DNA of 42,239 nucleotides from Crocosphaera sp. (GTDB taxonomy: Bacteria; Cyanobacteriota; Cyanobacteriia; Cyanobacteriales; Microcystaceae). Where the stretch lies: positions 1 to 42,239 of the forward strand of contig NZ_JASJEB010000023.1 of assembly GCF_030064895.1 (NCBI RefSeq), written 5' to 3'. The notes under the pieces were generated by a model that was not told where the DNA came from, ran no database searches, and saw only the letters and a program-made list of their open reading frames with translations. Made by a program: the position numbers and the translations under genes. Of this stretch, positions 7,874 to 17,271 are shown in pieces (positions within the stretch are counted from its first letter, which is position 1; each line of letters starts with the position of its first letter).

Positions 7874-10540
7874 ATGCAACCTACTGACCCCGACCAGTTT
7901 ACCGAACAAGCCTGGGATGCGATCGTAAAATCCCAAGAAGTCGCGCGACGCTTTAAAAATCAAAACTTAGAAGTTGAACACCTTGTTTTAGCCCTTCTAG
8001 AACAGGAAAAAGGCTTAACTTTGCGTATTTTAGAACGGGCCGAAATAGATATCCCTCGGTTGCAACAACAAGTGGAAACATTCACCAACCGACAAGCTAA
8101 ATTTGCTACCGTCGAGCAGCTATATTTAGGCAGAAGCTTGGATATTATGACCGATCGTGCCGAAGCATCCCGTCAGAGTTGGGATGATAAATATATTTCA
8201 GTAGAACATCTCTGGGTTGGTTTTGCAGAAGACGAACGTATTGGACGAAAATGTTTACGCAGCTTTAACCTAGATCCTCAAGATTTAGAACAGGCCATAA
8301 AATCAGTGCGAGGGACTCAAAAAGTCACCGAAAAAGATCAAGAAGATCGTTACGAAGCCTTAGAAAAATATGGTCAGGATCTCACCGAAGCAGCAAGAGA
8401 AGGCAAGTTAGACCCTGTAATTGGTAGAGATGAAGAGATACGCCGAGTAATTCAAGTTTTATCCCGTCGTTCCAAGAATAACCCCGTTTTAATTGGAGAA
8501 CCAGGTGTCGGGAAAACTGCGATCGCCGAAGGGTTAGCACAACGGATAATTAACGGAGATGTGCCGGAATCATTGAAAAATCGGCAATTAATCTCCCTAG
8601 ATATGGGTAGCTTAGTTGCAGGGGCAAAATTACGGGGACAGTTCGAGGAACGCTTACAAGCTGTGATGCGAGAAGTCACCAACTCCGACGGTCATATCAT
8701 CCTCTTTATCGACGAACTCCACAACGTGGTAGGAACAGGGTCACGGGAAGGTAGTTCTATGGATGCAGGGAACCTCTTAAAACCCATGTTAGCACGGGGA
8801 GAATTGCGCTGTATCGGTGCAACAACCCTCGATGAGTACCGTAAGCACGTTGAGAAAGATCCTGCCTTAGAACGGCGTTTTCAGCAGGTGTATGTGAAGC
8901 AACCCTCCGTAGATGACACTATTTCAATTCTTAGGGGACTCAAAGAACGCTACGAAGTACATCATGGGGTCAAAATAACCGACTCTGCCTTAGTTGCTGC
9001 GGCCACCTTATCAAACCGTTATATTACTGATAGATTCCTCCCCGATAAAGCCATTGATTTAGTAGACGAAGCTGCTGCAAAATTAAAGATGGAAATTACC
9101 TCTAAACCCGTGGAATTAGAAGATGTAGATCGACGCTTAATGCAGCTACAAATGGAAAAATTATCTTTAGAAGGAGAAGAACAAAGAGGAATTTTAGTTG
9201 TTGACAAATCGTCCAAAGAAAGATTAGAAAAAATTCAACAAGAAATTAAAGAATTAGAAGAGATACATGAAAAATTAGGTAGTCAATGGCAATCTGAAAA
9301 ACAGATGCTAGAGGAAATAAATTCTCTTAAAGAACAAGAAGAGCAATTACGCCATCAAATTGAACAAGCAGAAAGAGATTATGATCTTAACAAAGCTGCT
9401 CAGTTAAAGTATGGGAAATTAGAAGGGTTGCAACGAGAATTAGAATCTAAAGAAACACAATTAATTGATATTCAAGACCAAGGAGAAACCCTATTAAGAG
9501 AACAAGTTACCGAGTCCGATATCGCTGAAATTGTAGCAGGATGGTCTGGCATTCCTGTTAACCGTTTATTGGGGTCAGAAAGGCAAAAATTATTAGACTT
9601 AGAAGGTCATTTACATCAACAAGTTATCGGTCAAGAAGAGGCAGTTTCAGCCGTTGCAGCAGCCATCCGTCGCGCTAGGGCCGGGATGAAAGACCCCTCT
9701 CGTCCCATAGGTTCCTTTTTATTCATGGGTCCAACAGGAGTAGGAAAGACAGAATTAGCGAGAGCATTAGCAGCCTTTCTCTTTGACTCCCAAGATGCCA
9801 TGATTCGCATTGATATGTCCGAATACATGGAAAAACACGCCGTTTCAAGGTTAATTGGTGCGCCTCCTGGTTATGTCGGTTACGATCAAGGAGGACAACT
9901 ATCAGAAGCCGTTCGCCGTCGTCCCTACTCTGTCGTGCTTTTAGATGAAGTAGAAAAGGCACACATCGACGTTTTTAACATTTTATTACAAGTGCTTGAC
10001 GATGGACGCATTACCGATTCTCAGGGTCGTGTCGTCGATTTTCGTAACGCTATCATCGTTATGACCAGTAATATTGGTAGCGAATACATTTTAAATTTAG
10101 CCGGAGATGATGATAATTATGAAGCCATGCGTAAGAAAGTTTTACAAGCATTACGGAAGCATTTTCGCCCTGAATTTTTGAACCGTATTGATGATTTAAT
10201 TATCTTCCATACCCTCAAGAAACAGCAATTAAGAAGTATTGTTACTTTGCAACTTAAACGCATTGAAAGGTTATTAGAAGAGCAAAATATTGCCATAGAA
10301 TTGAGTGATGCTGCCCTTGATTATATCGTTAATTCTGGTTATGATCCTGTGTATGGTGCGAGACCTTTAAAAAGGGCGATTCAACGAGAGTTAGAAAACC
10401 CTATTGCTACTAAAATATTAGAAATGACTTTTGATTCTGGGGATACTATTTTTGTTGATTGTAAAGACAATAATTTGCTTTTTAATAAAGAAAAGAAAGA
10501 TGAAGAAGTTCCCAATGTTGAGGTTGAAGTAGTTTCTTAA
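7874..10540 (+). CDS. clpB: ATP-dependent disaggregase ClpB
   Basis: ClpB is a hexameric AAA+ chaperone that threads aggregated proteins with DnaK; cyanobacteria carry more than one copy. The 888-residue product has all the parts. A Clp N domain spans about 1-150. The first AAA+ domain has Walker A GEPGVGKT (208-215) and Walker [10 protein letters not shown] long coiled-coil middle domain (about 415-540) is the ClpB hallmark. The second AAA+ domain has Walker A GPTGVGKT (619-626) and Walker [12 protein letters not shown]. The C-terminal D2-small domain includes the [12 protein letters not shown] sensor. No ClpP-binding loop is evident, as expected for ClpB. Which paralogue (B1 or B2) this is cannot be settled here. 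The gene is monocistronic, with a hairpin right after the stop. Confidence 0.96.
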   Translation: MQPTDPDQFTEQAWDAIVKSQEVARRFKNQNLEVEHLVLALLEQEKGLTLRILERAEIDIPRLQQQVETFTNRQAKFATVEQLYLGRSLDIMTDRAEASRQSWDDKYISVEHLWVGFAEDERIGRKCLRSFNLDPQDLEQAIKSVRGTQKVTEKDQEDRYEALEKYGQDLTEAAREGKLDPVIGRDEEIRRVIQVLSRRSKNNPVLIGEPGVGKTAIAEGLAQRIINGDVPESLKNRQLISLDMGSLVAGAKLRGQFEERLQAVMREVTNSDGHIILFIDELHNVVGTGSREGSSMDAGNLLKPMLARGELRCIGATTLDEYRKHVEKDPALERRFQQVYVKQPSVDDTISILRGLKERYEVHHGVKITDSALVAAATLSNRYITDRFLPDKAIDLVDEAAAKLKMEITSKPVELEDVDRRLMQLQMEKLSLEGEEQRGILVVDKSSKERLEKIQQEIKELEEIHEKLGSQWQSEKQMLEEINSLKEQEEQLRHQIEQAERDYDLNKAAQLKYGKLEGLQRELESKETQLIDIQDQGETLLREQVTESDIAEIVAGWSGIPVNRLLGSERQKLLDLEGHLHQQVIGQEEAVSAVAAAIRRARAGMKDPSRPIGSFLFMGPTGVGKTELARALAAFLFDSQDAMIRIDMSEYMEKHAVSRLIGAPPGYVGYDQGGQLSEAVRRRPYSVVLLDEVEKAHIDVFNILLQVLDDGRITDSQGRVVDFRNAIIVMTSNIGSEYILNLAGDDDNYEAMRKKVLQALRKHFRPEFLNRIDDLIIFHTLKKQQLRSIVTLQLKRIERLLEEQNIAIELSDAALDYIVNSGYDPVYGARPLKRAIQRELENPIATKILEMTFDSGDTIFVDCKDNNLLFNKEKKDEEVPNVEVEVVS

Positions 10541-10542
10541 TA

Positions 10543-10567
10543 GTAGGGTGGGCAATGTCAACCCTAC
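10543..10567 (+). terminator. Probable terminator after clpB
   Basis: A 7-bp perfect stem (GTAGGGT with ACCCTAC, 11-nt loop) begins 3 nt after the clpB stop codon and is followed by a T-rich stretch. It could equally be a short member of the GTAGGGT repeat family that has been used as a terminator. Confidence 0.5.
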
Positions 10568-10680
10568 GATTTATTGTTCTTATTTTTAATATCTTCTTTT
10601 AATTGTTTAAGCTGTGTACATTCAGGTTGATCTGTAAACATTTCTCTAGCCCAATGTTCACAATATAATTTCCTAGATAT
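10564..10680 (-). pseudogene. Possible 3' remnant of a lost gene
   Basis: The minus strand has an open frame of about 38 codons after an in-frame stop, with protein-like composition (RKLYCEHWAREMFTD, then lysine and asparagine rich to the stop). It has no start codon near its beginning. It could be the surviving C-terminus of a deleted gene or chance. No family recognised. Confidence 0.25.
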
Positions 10681-10796
10681 TATTATATCTCAATCACTCT
10701 ACTGTACGCAAAGTGGTGTAATTACATAAAAATTTTTAAATTTGTTAGTAGCTTATGAGTATAATTTCGTAAATTTCTCAAGATTCAATAAAACCA

Positions 10797-11189
10797 TTAA
10801 ATAAGTAAACTTCCAAACTTCATCAATTTTTCAGCTTCTGAAGATGTTATTTTTCGTTTACCTTGTAACACATCTAAAACGACTTTCTCACTATCAAATA
10901 TCTCTAAAAAATCTTGAGGAGATAGATTATCTTCTTCTATTAAAGCTTTAAGTAACTCAAACCCTTCTAATTTTGGAATAGGTTCAGAATTGTCTTCATA
11001 TTCATAAATTAACATTCCTAATACTCTTACATATTCTCGATCTTCTGGTTGTAATATTCCTTGATCTAAAATAAAATTAACTCTATTTTGAGTTGCCATT
11101 AATTCCTCATCATTTTTAATGGGACGAGGGGGAAACTCCATTACTAACTGTAAATAATAATTATTAGCTTCTTTTAAACCAGTCGTCAT
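10797..11189 (-). CDS. higA: HigA-like antitoxin
   Basis: Predicted antitoxin of a type II toxin-antitoxin pair; it binds the toxin and represses the shared promoter. It is 130 residues. The first 75 are acidic and helical (toxin-binding region of the larger HigA2-type antitoxins). Residues about 78-126 form a helix-turn-helix of the XRE type (LIEEDNLSPQDFLEIFD followed by VLDVLQGKRKITSSEAEKL). It lies downstream of and overlaps the toxin gene by 26 nt, the toxin-first order characteristic of higBA loci. Family assignment rests on the HTH and the partner; exact subfamily was not tested. Confidence 0.85.
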   Translation of the reverse strand: MTTGLKEANNYYLQLVMEFPPRPIKNDEELMATQNRVNFILDQGILQPEDREYVRVLGMLIYEYEDNSEPIPKLEGFELLKALIEEDNLSPQDFLEIFDSEKVVLDVLQGKRKITSSEAEKLMKFGSLLI

Positions 11190-11472
11190 TTTTCCAAGAC
11201 TCCTTACTATAGTTTGCGTGAGTTAAAACTGCCCGAATAAAAACTAATTGTGCGTCATAATCAATATAAGTGATTAAACGGTAATTATTACCACTAATAT
11301 TGAAAACTGTAAAATTTCCAACAACATCTGCTGAAGGAAAGACTTGACGTAGTTCAACAAAATTAAAGAAGTTATACTTAGATATCCTCTCATACCATAG
11401 TAGCAACCCTGGCTTGGCTGTAGCGTGTTTTTCCCAAAATTCTCGCAAGGTTCTTCGACTAATAACACGCAT
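11164..11472 (-). CDS. higB: HigB-family mRNA-interferase toxin
   Basis: This 102-residue protein matches the HigB toxin family (RelE superfamily). It opens MRVISRRTLREFWEKH and has the WYERISK segment. It continues with DVVGNFTVFNISGNNYRLITYIDYD, which forms the family's central sheet, and ends RAVLTHANYSKESWKND, where the conserved histidine lies. Such toxins cut mRNA at the ribosome. It precedes and overlaps higA. The 67-nt gap to the divergent Uma2 gene holds an AT-rich TATAAT-like promoter, presumably autorepressed by the HigBA complex. Confidence 0.88.
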   Translation of the reverse strand: MRVISRRTLREFWEKHATAKPGLLLWYERISKYNFFNFVELRQVFPSADVVGNFTVFNISGNNYRLITYIDYDAQLVFIRAVLTHANYSKESWKNDDWFKRS

Positions 11473-11539
11473 TTTAGTTTTATTGCTTCGATTTTCTTAA
11501 ATAATTATATAATAAAAAGAAAGTCAGACAACGAAACCA

Positions 11540-12100
11540 ATGGTTAAAACACCATCTAAACCTTTAACCCTAGAAGAATTTTTAAACCTCCCTGAAACAA
11601 AACCAGGGACGGAATTTATTCAAGGAAAAATTAGACAAAAATCTATACCACAAGCAGAACATAGTTTATTACAAGGTGAACTTTGTTCTGTTATCAATAA
11701 TATAACAGAAGAGGAAAAAATTGCTTATGCTTTTCCAGAATTACGTTGTACCTTTGGGGGAAATTCTATTATTCCTGATGTCTCTGTGTTTCGTTGGTCA
11801 AGAATTCCTATAAATTCATCAGGAAAAATTGCCAACCGTTTTGAAACATATCCTGATTTGTCAATTGAAATTTTATCCCCTCGTCAAAGTTTAACGAGAG
11901 TATTAGAAAATCTGTTATATTGTTCTCAATATGGAACAGAATTGGGTTGGTTAATTGATCCCGGAGAAAAAAGGATTTTAGGTGTTTTTCCTGAACAAAA
12001 AGTACAATTATTTCGAGGTGATCAAGAATTACCAATTTTAACAGGAATCGATTTACAGTTAACCGTTGAACAGATATTTAATTGGTTAAAATTTTCTTGA
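11540..12100 (+). CDS. Uma2-family (DUF820) PD-(D/E)xK nuclease-like protein
   Basis: This 186-residue protein belongs to the Uma2 family, which is massively expanded in cyanobacteria and has a restriction-endonuclease-like fold of uncertain biological role. Landmarks are LTLEEFLNLPETKPGTEFIQGKI at the N-terminus, the catalytic-type IIPDVSVF (about 77-84), PDLSIEILSPRQS (105-117) and GTELGWLIDP (132-141). After the EILSP strand, the usual downstream Lys is replaced by the variant ENLLYCSQYG, a common cyanobacterial subfamily, so activity is uncertain. It is divergent from higBA and 77 nt upstream of the ATPase gene. Confidence 0.9.
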   Translation: MVKTPSKPLTLEEFLNLPETKPGTEFIQGKIRQKSIPQAEHSLLQGELCSVINNITEEEKIAYAFPELRCTFGGNSIIPDVSVFRWSRIPINSSGKIANRFETYPDLSIEILSPRQSLTRVLENLLYCSQYGTELGWLIDPGEKRILGVFPEQKVQLFRGDQELPILTGIDLQLTVEQIFNWLKFS

Positions 12101-12177
12101 AGTTTACCTAAGAATTACTATCTGCTATAATAAAAATAGTTGAAACTTAAACTAAAACATTATGGATTAGTGAACCG

Positions 12178-13296
12178 ATGAAAAATTTAGAAAGTCTTAC
12201 TATTCATCAGTTCCGAGGTTTAAAAGATGTCAAACTTGAAAACCTGGGTCAAATTAATGTCTTGGTTGGGTTTAATAATTCAGGTAAAACAAGTGTACTT
12301 GAAGCGATTCAAATTTATTGTAATCCTTTAAATATTAGAGTTTGGTTAAATGTTGCTAATCAAAGAAAACAAGATATAACTCTGCTAAAAAGATTATCAA
12401 TAGAAGCTTTACAATGGTTATTTCCTGGTAGTAAAAAACCTATCATGATAACAACTCAAGGGATGTTTATCATAAAAAAAATTTATGTAAATTATAAAGC
12501 TGTAGAAGAAATAGGATTTTTTGATCGCAGAAGTGATCACCAATTAATGCTCGAAAATATTGAAGATATTGAAGATGATGATCTAAGAGAATCTAGAAAT
12601 GTTGTTAAATTAAGTATAGAAGTGGGTTTCAATAATGATCAAAATGATCCTCAATTATTTACTATGACCAAAGAACTTGAAATACGTGATAAACATCCTA
12701 TTTCTATTGATAGTAAATTTTATAGTTTATCCAGTATTTTCATTTCTGCCTATTCTCATATATCTGAAAAGGGTCTTTCTCGTTTATTATCGGAAGTAAG
12801 AATGCAAGACTTTAAGACAAATGTTCTTGAATTATTACAACAAGTTGATCCTAATATTTCTGATTTAGAAATTTTAAATTCACCTAGTTCAACTTCTTCT
12901 GGATTTGAAGTTTATATTCAACATGATCAACTGGGACTAACTCCAGTAAGTAATTTAGGGGATGGTCTTCGTCGTTTACTCTATATTTCTTTAATTATTA
13001 TTCAAGCAAAAGGAGGAGTTCTTCTTATTGATGAAATTGAGTCATCAATTCATACCGAAGCGTTAAAATTTTCCATGCAATGGTTAGTTAAATGGTGTAA
13101 AGAATTGGATATACAATTATTTGCTACTACTCATAGTTTAGAAGCAGTTGACGCAATTTTAGAAGTAACAGAACCCACAACAGATTTAGTGTTTTATCGC
13201 TTAGAAAATAAAGAAACATACACTAAAGTTGTCAGACATCCTGGAGAAAGATTAAAAAGATTAAGAGAAGAGTTAGGCCAGGAGGTTCGTTGGTGA
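12178..13296 (+). CDS. OLD/AAA_15-like ABC-type ATPase, partner of the TOPRIM protein
   Basis: This 372-residue ATPase belongs to the SMC/ABC-like AAA group found in OLD nucleases and in antiphage systems such as PARIS and Gabija relatives. It has Walker A GFNNSGKTS (31-39) and a long insertion with coiled or charged segments (about 60-230). The ABC-signature-like SNLGDGLRR (258-266), Walker B GVLLIDEIESS (280-290) and H-loop ATTHS (316-320) follow. It ends RW-stop, with the stop codon overlapping the GTG start of the next gene in GTGA, a sign of coupled translation and a functional complex. Split ATPase plus TOPRIM pairs usually act as DNA- or RNA-targeting immune modules. The exact system name cannot be set from sequence alone. 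Confidence 0.88.
   Translation: MKNLESLTIHQFRGLKDVKLENLGQINVLVGFNNSGKTSVLEAIQIYCNPLNIRVWLNVANQRKQDITLLKRLSIEALQWLFPGSKKPIMITTQGMFIIKKIYVNYKAVEEIGFFDRRSDHQLMLENIEDIEDDDLRESRNVVKLSIEVGFNNDQNDPQLFTMTKELEIRDKHPISIDSKFYSLSSIFISAYSHISEKGLSRLLSEVRMQDFKTNVLELLQQVDPNISDLEILNSPSSTSSGFEVYIQHDQLGLTPVSNLGDGLRRLLYISLIIIQAKGGVLLIDEIESSIHTEALKFSMQWLVKWCKELDIQLFATTHSLEAVDAILEVTEPTTDLVFYRLENKETYTKVVRHPGERLKRLREELGQEVRW
13280..13285 (+). promoter_or_regulatory. Strong Shine-Dalgarno fixing the GTG start of the TOPRIM gene
   Basis: AGGAGG lies 7 nt before GTG 13293 inside the ATPase 3' end. An alternative TTG at 13290 is in the same frame, but the spacing favours GTG. Confidence 0.75.
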
Positions 13297-14057
13297 ATCG
13301 TCAATATGCTTTAATTGGAGTAGAAGGAAATCATGATCAAGTATTTGTGGCCAAAGTTCTCAAAGAACTTTTCAACTTTCAGGAATTTAATGGTGATGAG
13401 TTAGAATTAGAAAAATTTTGGAAAAAATTTGTTCCTACTTATCCCCCTAAAAATGGTAAACTTTATAAGAGATTAGATATGCCCTCTATCTTATTTAATG
13501 ATAAATTATCGGTGGGAATTTATGTAGGAGAAGGGGCGAATTTAATTAAAAACTTGACTCTAAAATTATCTGATATAGATATAGACAACCTGAGTGTTTT
13601 TGCTATTGTTGCTGATGCTGATGAAAATAGTCCTCAAGAGGTCGTTCAAAGTTATTATGATAGATTAAAAGAGTATTTTCCTAATTTTCCTTTAAACCCA
13701 GGAGAAATTGTCAATAATACACCACGTTTAGGAATTTATATCTTACCAAATAATTCTAATCAAGGAGTCTTAGAAACATTACTTTTTCAATGTGGAGAAG
13801 TTGCTTATCCTGACTATATAAAAAGAGCAAATAATTATATCGATCAATTTACTGAAGAAGAAAGAAAAAAATTAAAATTAAAATGGAAACCTTTTGATAA
13901 ACAAAAAGCGATAATTGCTACAATTGTTAGTGTCCTGAAACCAGGAAAAACCAATACGGTAAGCATTAAAGATAATAAATGGATTAGTAAAACTACTAAA
14001 GAACAAGTCCCTGAATTAGCAAATTTTGTGAATTTTTTAGAAGAATTACTCAAATGA
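13293..14057 (+). CDS. DUF3226/TOPRIM-like protein coupled to the ATPase
   Basis: This 254-residue protein reads as a TOPRIM-fold, DUF3226-type nuclease candidate. The N-terminal strand-glutamate motif is LIGVEGNHDQVFVAKVLKE (Glu about 10). The second acidic motif is FAIVADADEN (DxD), and GVLETLLF carries a further acidic residue. These are the metal-binding positions of TOPRIM proteins (OLD, topoisomerase, RNase M5). The preceding gene overlaps it by 4 nt (GTGA). By analogy with OLD-like two-gene immune systems, the ATPase would sense or be triggered and this protein would cut nucleic acid. That is inference; DUF3226 itself has no settled activity known to me. Confidence 0.8.
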   Translation: MNRQYALIGVEGNHDQVFVAKVLKELFNFQEFNGDELELEKFWKKFVPTYPPKNGKLYKRLDMPSILFNDKLSVGIYVGEGANLIKNLTLKLSDIDIDNLSVFAIVADADENSPQEVVQSYYDRLKEYFPNFPLNPGEIVNNTPRLGIYILPNNSNQGVLETLLFQCGEVAYPDYIKRANNYIDQFTEEERKKLKLKWKPFDKQKAIIATIVSVLKPGKTNTVSIKDNKWISKTTKEQVPELANFVNFLEELLK

Positions 14058-14113
14058 GAGAGATTCCTCCGAATAAAAAAGATAGAAATAAAAGGAATAA
14101 CAAGTAAAAAATT

Positions 14114-14143
14114 GGGGGTGACATCAACCCGCATCACACCCCC
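14114..14143. terminator. Bidirectional terminator-like hairpin
   Basis: GGGGGTG (14114-14120) pairs with CACCCCC (14137-14143) between the convergent TOPRIM and DUF3370 genes. The flanks are AT rich but lack a clean T run. Confidence 0.4.
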
Positions 14144-14156
14144 TACACCAACACAT

Positions 14157-15587
14157 TTATTCAGGACGATTACCATAGAATAGTTGCATAGTTTCCACAG
14201 TTAAAACTTGGGGAGGAGTTGCATCGGGAGGATAAAGAAAATCAACCTCAACATTTCTTTGTTCCCCTGGTTTCAAATTAAATCTGACCAAAGGTTCCCC
14301 TTTTTGTCCTTGTCGCTGTACTAGGTGGAAGAAGCGTTGTTGATTGCTTCCATCCCGATCTTCATAATTCACCTGTACTGTTCCACGAAAGAACACTTGA
14401 CCTTGAGGACGACGGGAAAACATCAAGCGATCGGCGTATTCATTTTTCTTAAAAGGAGTTTGCAAAGTTACAGCAACCGTTTGGGGTTGATTAGTTTTAT
14501 TAACCAAAGGAAGGGTTAAACTATAATGGACCCCATAGTTTCCGTGGGCTTGATAAGCGGTATCAGGATAACGTACTAACATAGGTGCGCTTTGTATTTG
14601 TCGAGTCCCGTGGGTTCCTGTTGTCACCGTACTCAGGGGATAAGAAAACGCCCCACCCCGTCGAGGAATACTCAAGTAAGGTTTACCAGGTCCATCGCTT
14701 AATCTTGCTTCCCATTCCGACCCCACAGAAATACCAGCAACACGGCCATAGATGGTTTTATCACCATAGTCTATATTTGGGGGAGTGGGTGCTAAGTCCC
14801 TGGGATAGATTAAACCACCTTTAGTAACAATCTGTCGCCATTCGTTGAGGTTGGGTTGTCGATAAGAAATCTTGACCTTTTCTTTTTCCCCTTCTTCATA
14901 TTTAATTTGTTCTGCCACCTCATAAAGGGCTAAATTAGCCATATAAAGCGGTCCATCGCTATACACCTTCAAAAAAGTAGAACGCGCGCTACTCGGTTGA
15001 ATAGGGAGGGTAAATAGCATCCGACTTTGGTAAGGTGGGATAACAATACGACGGGATAATTCTTTTTGGTTAACCCCTCGGAGAATGTCACCCATTAAAC
15101 GGGAACCTGGGCCAGAAAACACTTTTCCTGATGGGTCTTCAACTATGGGAGGAAGATTAATAAAGGGTGCATCAGAAGAGTTGAGGTAACTAGCTCCTTG
15201 TTTAATATTAACCGTTATGGTCTTAGACGTGGGGTTATGTACCAAAAGACCTTGATAAAGGGTTTTGTTGCCTTGGGCCGGTCGAGAAATATGATGTGTG
15301 AAAACATCAAAACGGCCTTGTACAGGATGATTTAGATGCGCTTGAGGCTGTATTTTGCCATTGCTAGGAAAGGTAGATAATAAGACACCTTCCCGAGAAA
15401 CAACTTCCGGACTATTGCTATTGAAAACGAGAACGTCATTAAGTTGCCCAGGTAAAGGGCGTATCTCTTGAGGTTGAGTGATAAATTGAGGATTCCTTTC
15501 CCTATAGGTTAAGGGATAGGACGCTGTTTGTGCGATGAGAAGTGATGATAGTAATGAAAGCATAGATATAAAACCAGCAATTTTCAA
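14157..15587 (-). CDS. Exported DUF3370 protein
   Basis: This 476-residue protein belongs to a cyanobacteria-specific family (DUF3370) of unknown function. An N-terminal signal peptide is clear (MKIAGFISMLSLLSSLLIAQ, with cleavage likely soon after), so it is periplasmic or on the outer surface. The mature part is beta-rich, with conserved stretches such as EIRPLPGQLNDVLVFNSNSPEVV, TLYQGLLVHNPTS and a glycine-rich YGRVAGISVGSEWEARLSDGPG. The family length is normal. It is monocistronic, convergent with the TOPRIM gene. Its upstream side contains the 15783-15938 tandem repeats. Confidence 0.85.
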   Translation of the reverse strand: MKIAGFISMLSLLSSLLIAQTASYPLTYRERNPQFITQPQEIRPLPGQLNDVLVFNSNSPEVVSREGVLLSTFPSNGKIQPQAHLNHPVQGRFDVFTHHISRPAQGNKTLYQGLLVHNPTSKTITVNIKQGASYLNSSDAPFINLPPIVEDPSGKVFSGPGSRLMGDILRGVNQKELSRRIVIPPYQSRMLFTLPIQPSSARSTFLKVYSDGPLYMANLALYEVAEQIKYEEGEKEKVKISYRQPNLNEWRQIVTKGGLIYPRDLAPTPPNIDYGDKTIYGRVAGISVGSEWEARLSDGPGKPYLSIPRRGGAFSYPLSTVTTGTHGTRQIQSAPMLVRYPDTAYQAHGNYGVHYSLTLPLVNKTNQPQTVAVTLQTPFKKNEYADRLMFSRRPQGQVFFRGTVQVNYEDRDGSNQQRFFHLVQRQGQKGEPLVRFNLKPGEQRNVEVDFLYPPDATPPQVLTVETMQLFYGNRPE

Positions 15588-15782
15588 ACAGAGTTAATTA
15601 TTTTAACTTTTTTTCACATTGCCGTCATTGACTGGAATTTGTCAATCCCTATATAGAAAAGAACTAAAACAGGACAAATTAGTTCCCATTGCTCTTTTAA
15701 ATCACTTCGAGCTAACAGAAGCTTTCCTTGAAGCGTTAGGATTGTTCCATTGAAATTTTAAATCTTAACTATAGAGAGAGAC

Positions 15783-15862
15783 GGGGAGATGGGGAGATGG
15801 GGAGACGGGGAGACTGGGAGATAGGGAGACTGGGAGACTGGGAGACTGGGAGACGGGGGAGC
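15783..15862. repeat. G-rich 8-nt tandem repeat, ten units
   Basis: Units of GGGGAGAT, GGGGAGAC and TGGGAGAC in tandem, with runs of three to four G every eight bases, compatible with G-quadruplex formation on the plus strand. Confidence 0.85.
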
Positions 15863-15893
15863 GAAATACTTATATTATTTCTAGTGTTCAGAT

Positions 15894-15938
15894 ACTTCCC
15901 ACACTTCCCACACTCCCCACACTCCCCACACTCCCCAC
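15894..15938. repeat. C-rich 9-nt tandem repeat, five units
   Basis: Two units of ACTTCCCAC and three of ACTCCCCAC, immediately downstream of the guaB3 stop codon on its coding strand. Confidence 0.85.
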
Positions 15939-15950
15939 CCGTCCCACACT

Positions 15951-17114
15951 TTACTTACCCATACCCAACTGTTGAGCTTTCTGATAAACTTTTCCTTCTG
16001 TCAACAAGGAGGGTGCAATAACTACTTCCACATCTTGCATTTCTTTGAGATTTTTGGCCCCTAAAGTTCCCATACTGGTTTGTAATGCTCCTAGTAAATT
16101 ATGGGTGCCATCGTCCAACTTTGCAGGGCCGGTGAGAATTTCTTGGATACTGCCTGTGGTTCCCACGTTGATACGAGTTCCTCTGGGTAAGACAGGAGAC
16201 GGGGTAGCCATACCCCAATGATAATCCTTTCCAGGGGATTCTGCTGCACGGGCAATGGGAGACCCTATCATCACTGCATCGGCACCACAAGCGATACATT
16301 TACAGATGTCTCCGCCGGTGACAATACCACCGTCAGCTACCACTGGAACATAACGGCCTGTTTCTCGTTGATAATCATCCCTGGCCGCCGCACAATCTGC
16401 GATCGCCGTTGGTTGGGGAACCCCTACTCCTAACACTCCGCGAGAGGTACAAGCTGCCCCCGGACCAATACCTACTAAAACGGCTGCTGCCCCTGCTTTC
16501 ATCAAGTTTAAGGCTACTTCGTAGGTGACACAATTACCAAAAATGACAGGCATAGGCATTTCTTGGCAAAATCCCTGTAAATCAAGAGGTGTAATCGATT
16601 CTGGGGATAAATGCGCTGTGGATACTACTGTTGCTTGGACAAATAATAAATCTGCTCCAGCTTCTGCTACTATCTTACCATATTTGGAAGCACCGGCCGG
16701 GGTTAAACTGACTGCGGCAATACCACCGTTGTTTTTAATTTCAATGATGCGCTGTTTGATTAATTCTGGTTGAACGGGTTTTGCGTATAGTTCCTGCATT
16801 AACCCCACAAACTCAGATTTGCCTACGGAGACAATGCGATCGAGAATTGGGTTAGGATCTTCGTAACGAGTTTGAATCCCTTCTAAGTTTAGAACACCGA
16901 TCGCTCCTAAGTCTGAGAGTAACCCGGCCATTTTCACATCCACCACACTATCCATAGCACTAGCTAAAATGGGGATACTCCGTTCAATTCCGCCAATTGT
17001 CCAGGACGTATCTGCTAAACTAGGATCTAGGGTACGAGTGCCAGGCACTAATGCGATTTCGTCTATCCCGTAAGCGCGTCGGGCTGTTTTGTTGCGACCA
17101 ATAATAATATCCAC
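15951..17114 (-). CDS. guaB3: GuaB3-family IMP dehydrogenase-related protein
   Basis: This 387-residue (beta/alpha)8 protein is of the IMPDH/GMPR superfamily, GuaB3 type, found in cyanobacteria and actinobacteria. It has the N-terminal barrel strand with [18 protein letters not shown] and [10 protein letters not shown]. The catalytic-cysteine loop is [11 protein letters not shown] (Cys 222), and the phosphate-binding region is [27 protein letters not shown] (about 259-285). It is shorter than canonical GuaB because the CBS (Bateman) domains are absent. The family converts IMP to XMP or acts nearby in guanine nucleotide metabolism. The gene is a single minus-strand unit; its 3' end runs into the repeat region. 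Family is sure; the precise physiological role is less so. Confidence 0.9.
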   Translation of the reverse strand: MDIIIGRNKTARRAYGIDEIALVPGTRTLDPSLADTSWTIGGIERSIPILASAMDSVVDVKMAGLLSDLGAIGVLNLEGIQTRYEDPNPILDRIVSVGKSEFVGLMQELYAKPVQPELIKQRIIEIKNNGGIAAVSLTPAGASKYGKIVAEAGADLLFVQATVVSTAHLSPESITPLDLQGFCQEMPMPVIFGNCVTYEVALNLMKAGAAAVLVGIGPGAACTSRGVLGVGVPQPTAIADCAAARDDYQRETGRYVPVVADGGIVTGGDICKCIACGADAVMIGSPIARAAESPGKDYHWGMATPSPVLPRGTRINVGTTGSIQEILTGPAKLDDGTHNLLGALQTSMGTLGAKNLKEMQDVEVVIAPSLLTEGKVYQKAQQLGMGK

Positions 17115-17271
17115 TTCTATATTCCATTCCCTAAGTATTAGATTAGGCTACCAAATTTTTAGGGTTTTAGGGAAGGGGTTTAGTCTGCTAATGTTGATTT
17201 TACGGACTATAATGGACGCAGAAAATCTGATTAGTGATCAGTGCAATTCTTTGGTGGTGTAAGTAAGTATT

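Larger units (their letters stand above)
15588..15950. other. Intergenic region with facing G-rich and C-rich repeat arrays
   Basis: The 363-nt gap between DUF3370 (5' end) and guaB3 (3' end) carries ten 8-nt units of the type GGGGAGAY/TGGGAGAC (15783-15862). About 30 nt later come five 9-nt units of the type ACTTCCCAC/ACTCCCCAC (15894-15938). The two arrays are partly complementary (GGGAG against CTCCC), so the region may fold on itself or stall polymerases. The frame that crosses it is low-complexity and not a gene. Confidence 0.7.

Noticed and set aside
12178-14057. Naming the ATPase-TOPRIM pair as PARIS
   Set aside because: The second gene looks like DUF3226, not the DUF4435 AriB family, and sizes differ. 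Only the general architecture matches.
15600-15740. Minus-strand peptide ARSDLKEQWELICPVL resembling an IS5 transposase start
   Set aside because: Too short and only a loose resemblance; no further transposase sequence on either side.
15797-16021. 74-residue plus-strand frame over the G-rich repeats
   Set aside because: Low-complexity product (GRLGDWETGRRG-like) created by the tandem repeats, overlapping guaB3 on the other strand.
17194-17213. TTGATT and TATAAT as a tamB promoter
   Set aside because: The spacer is only 8 nt, far too short for a sigma-70 promoter; the TATAAT alone is not decisive.
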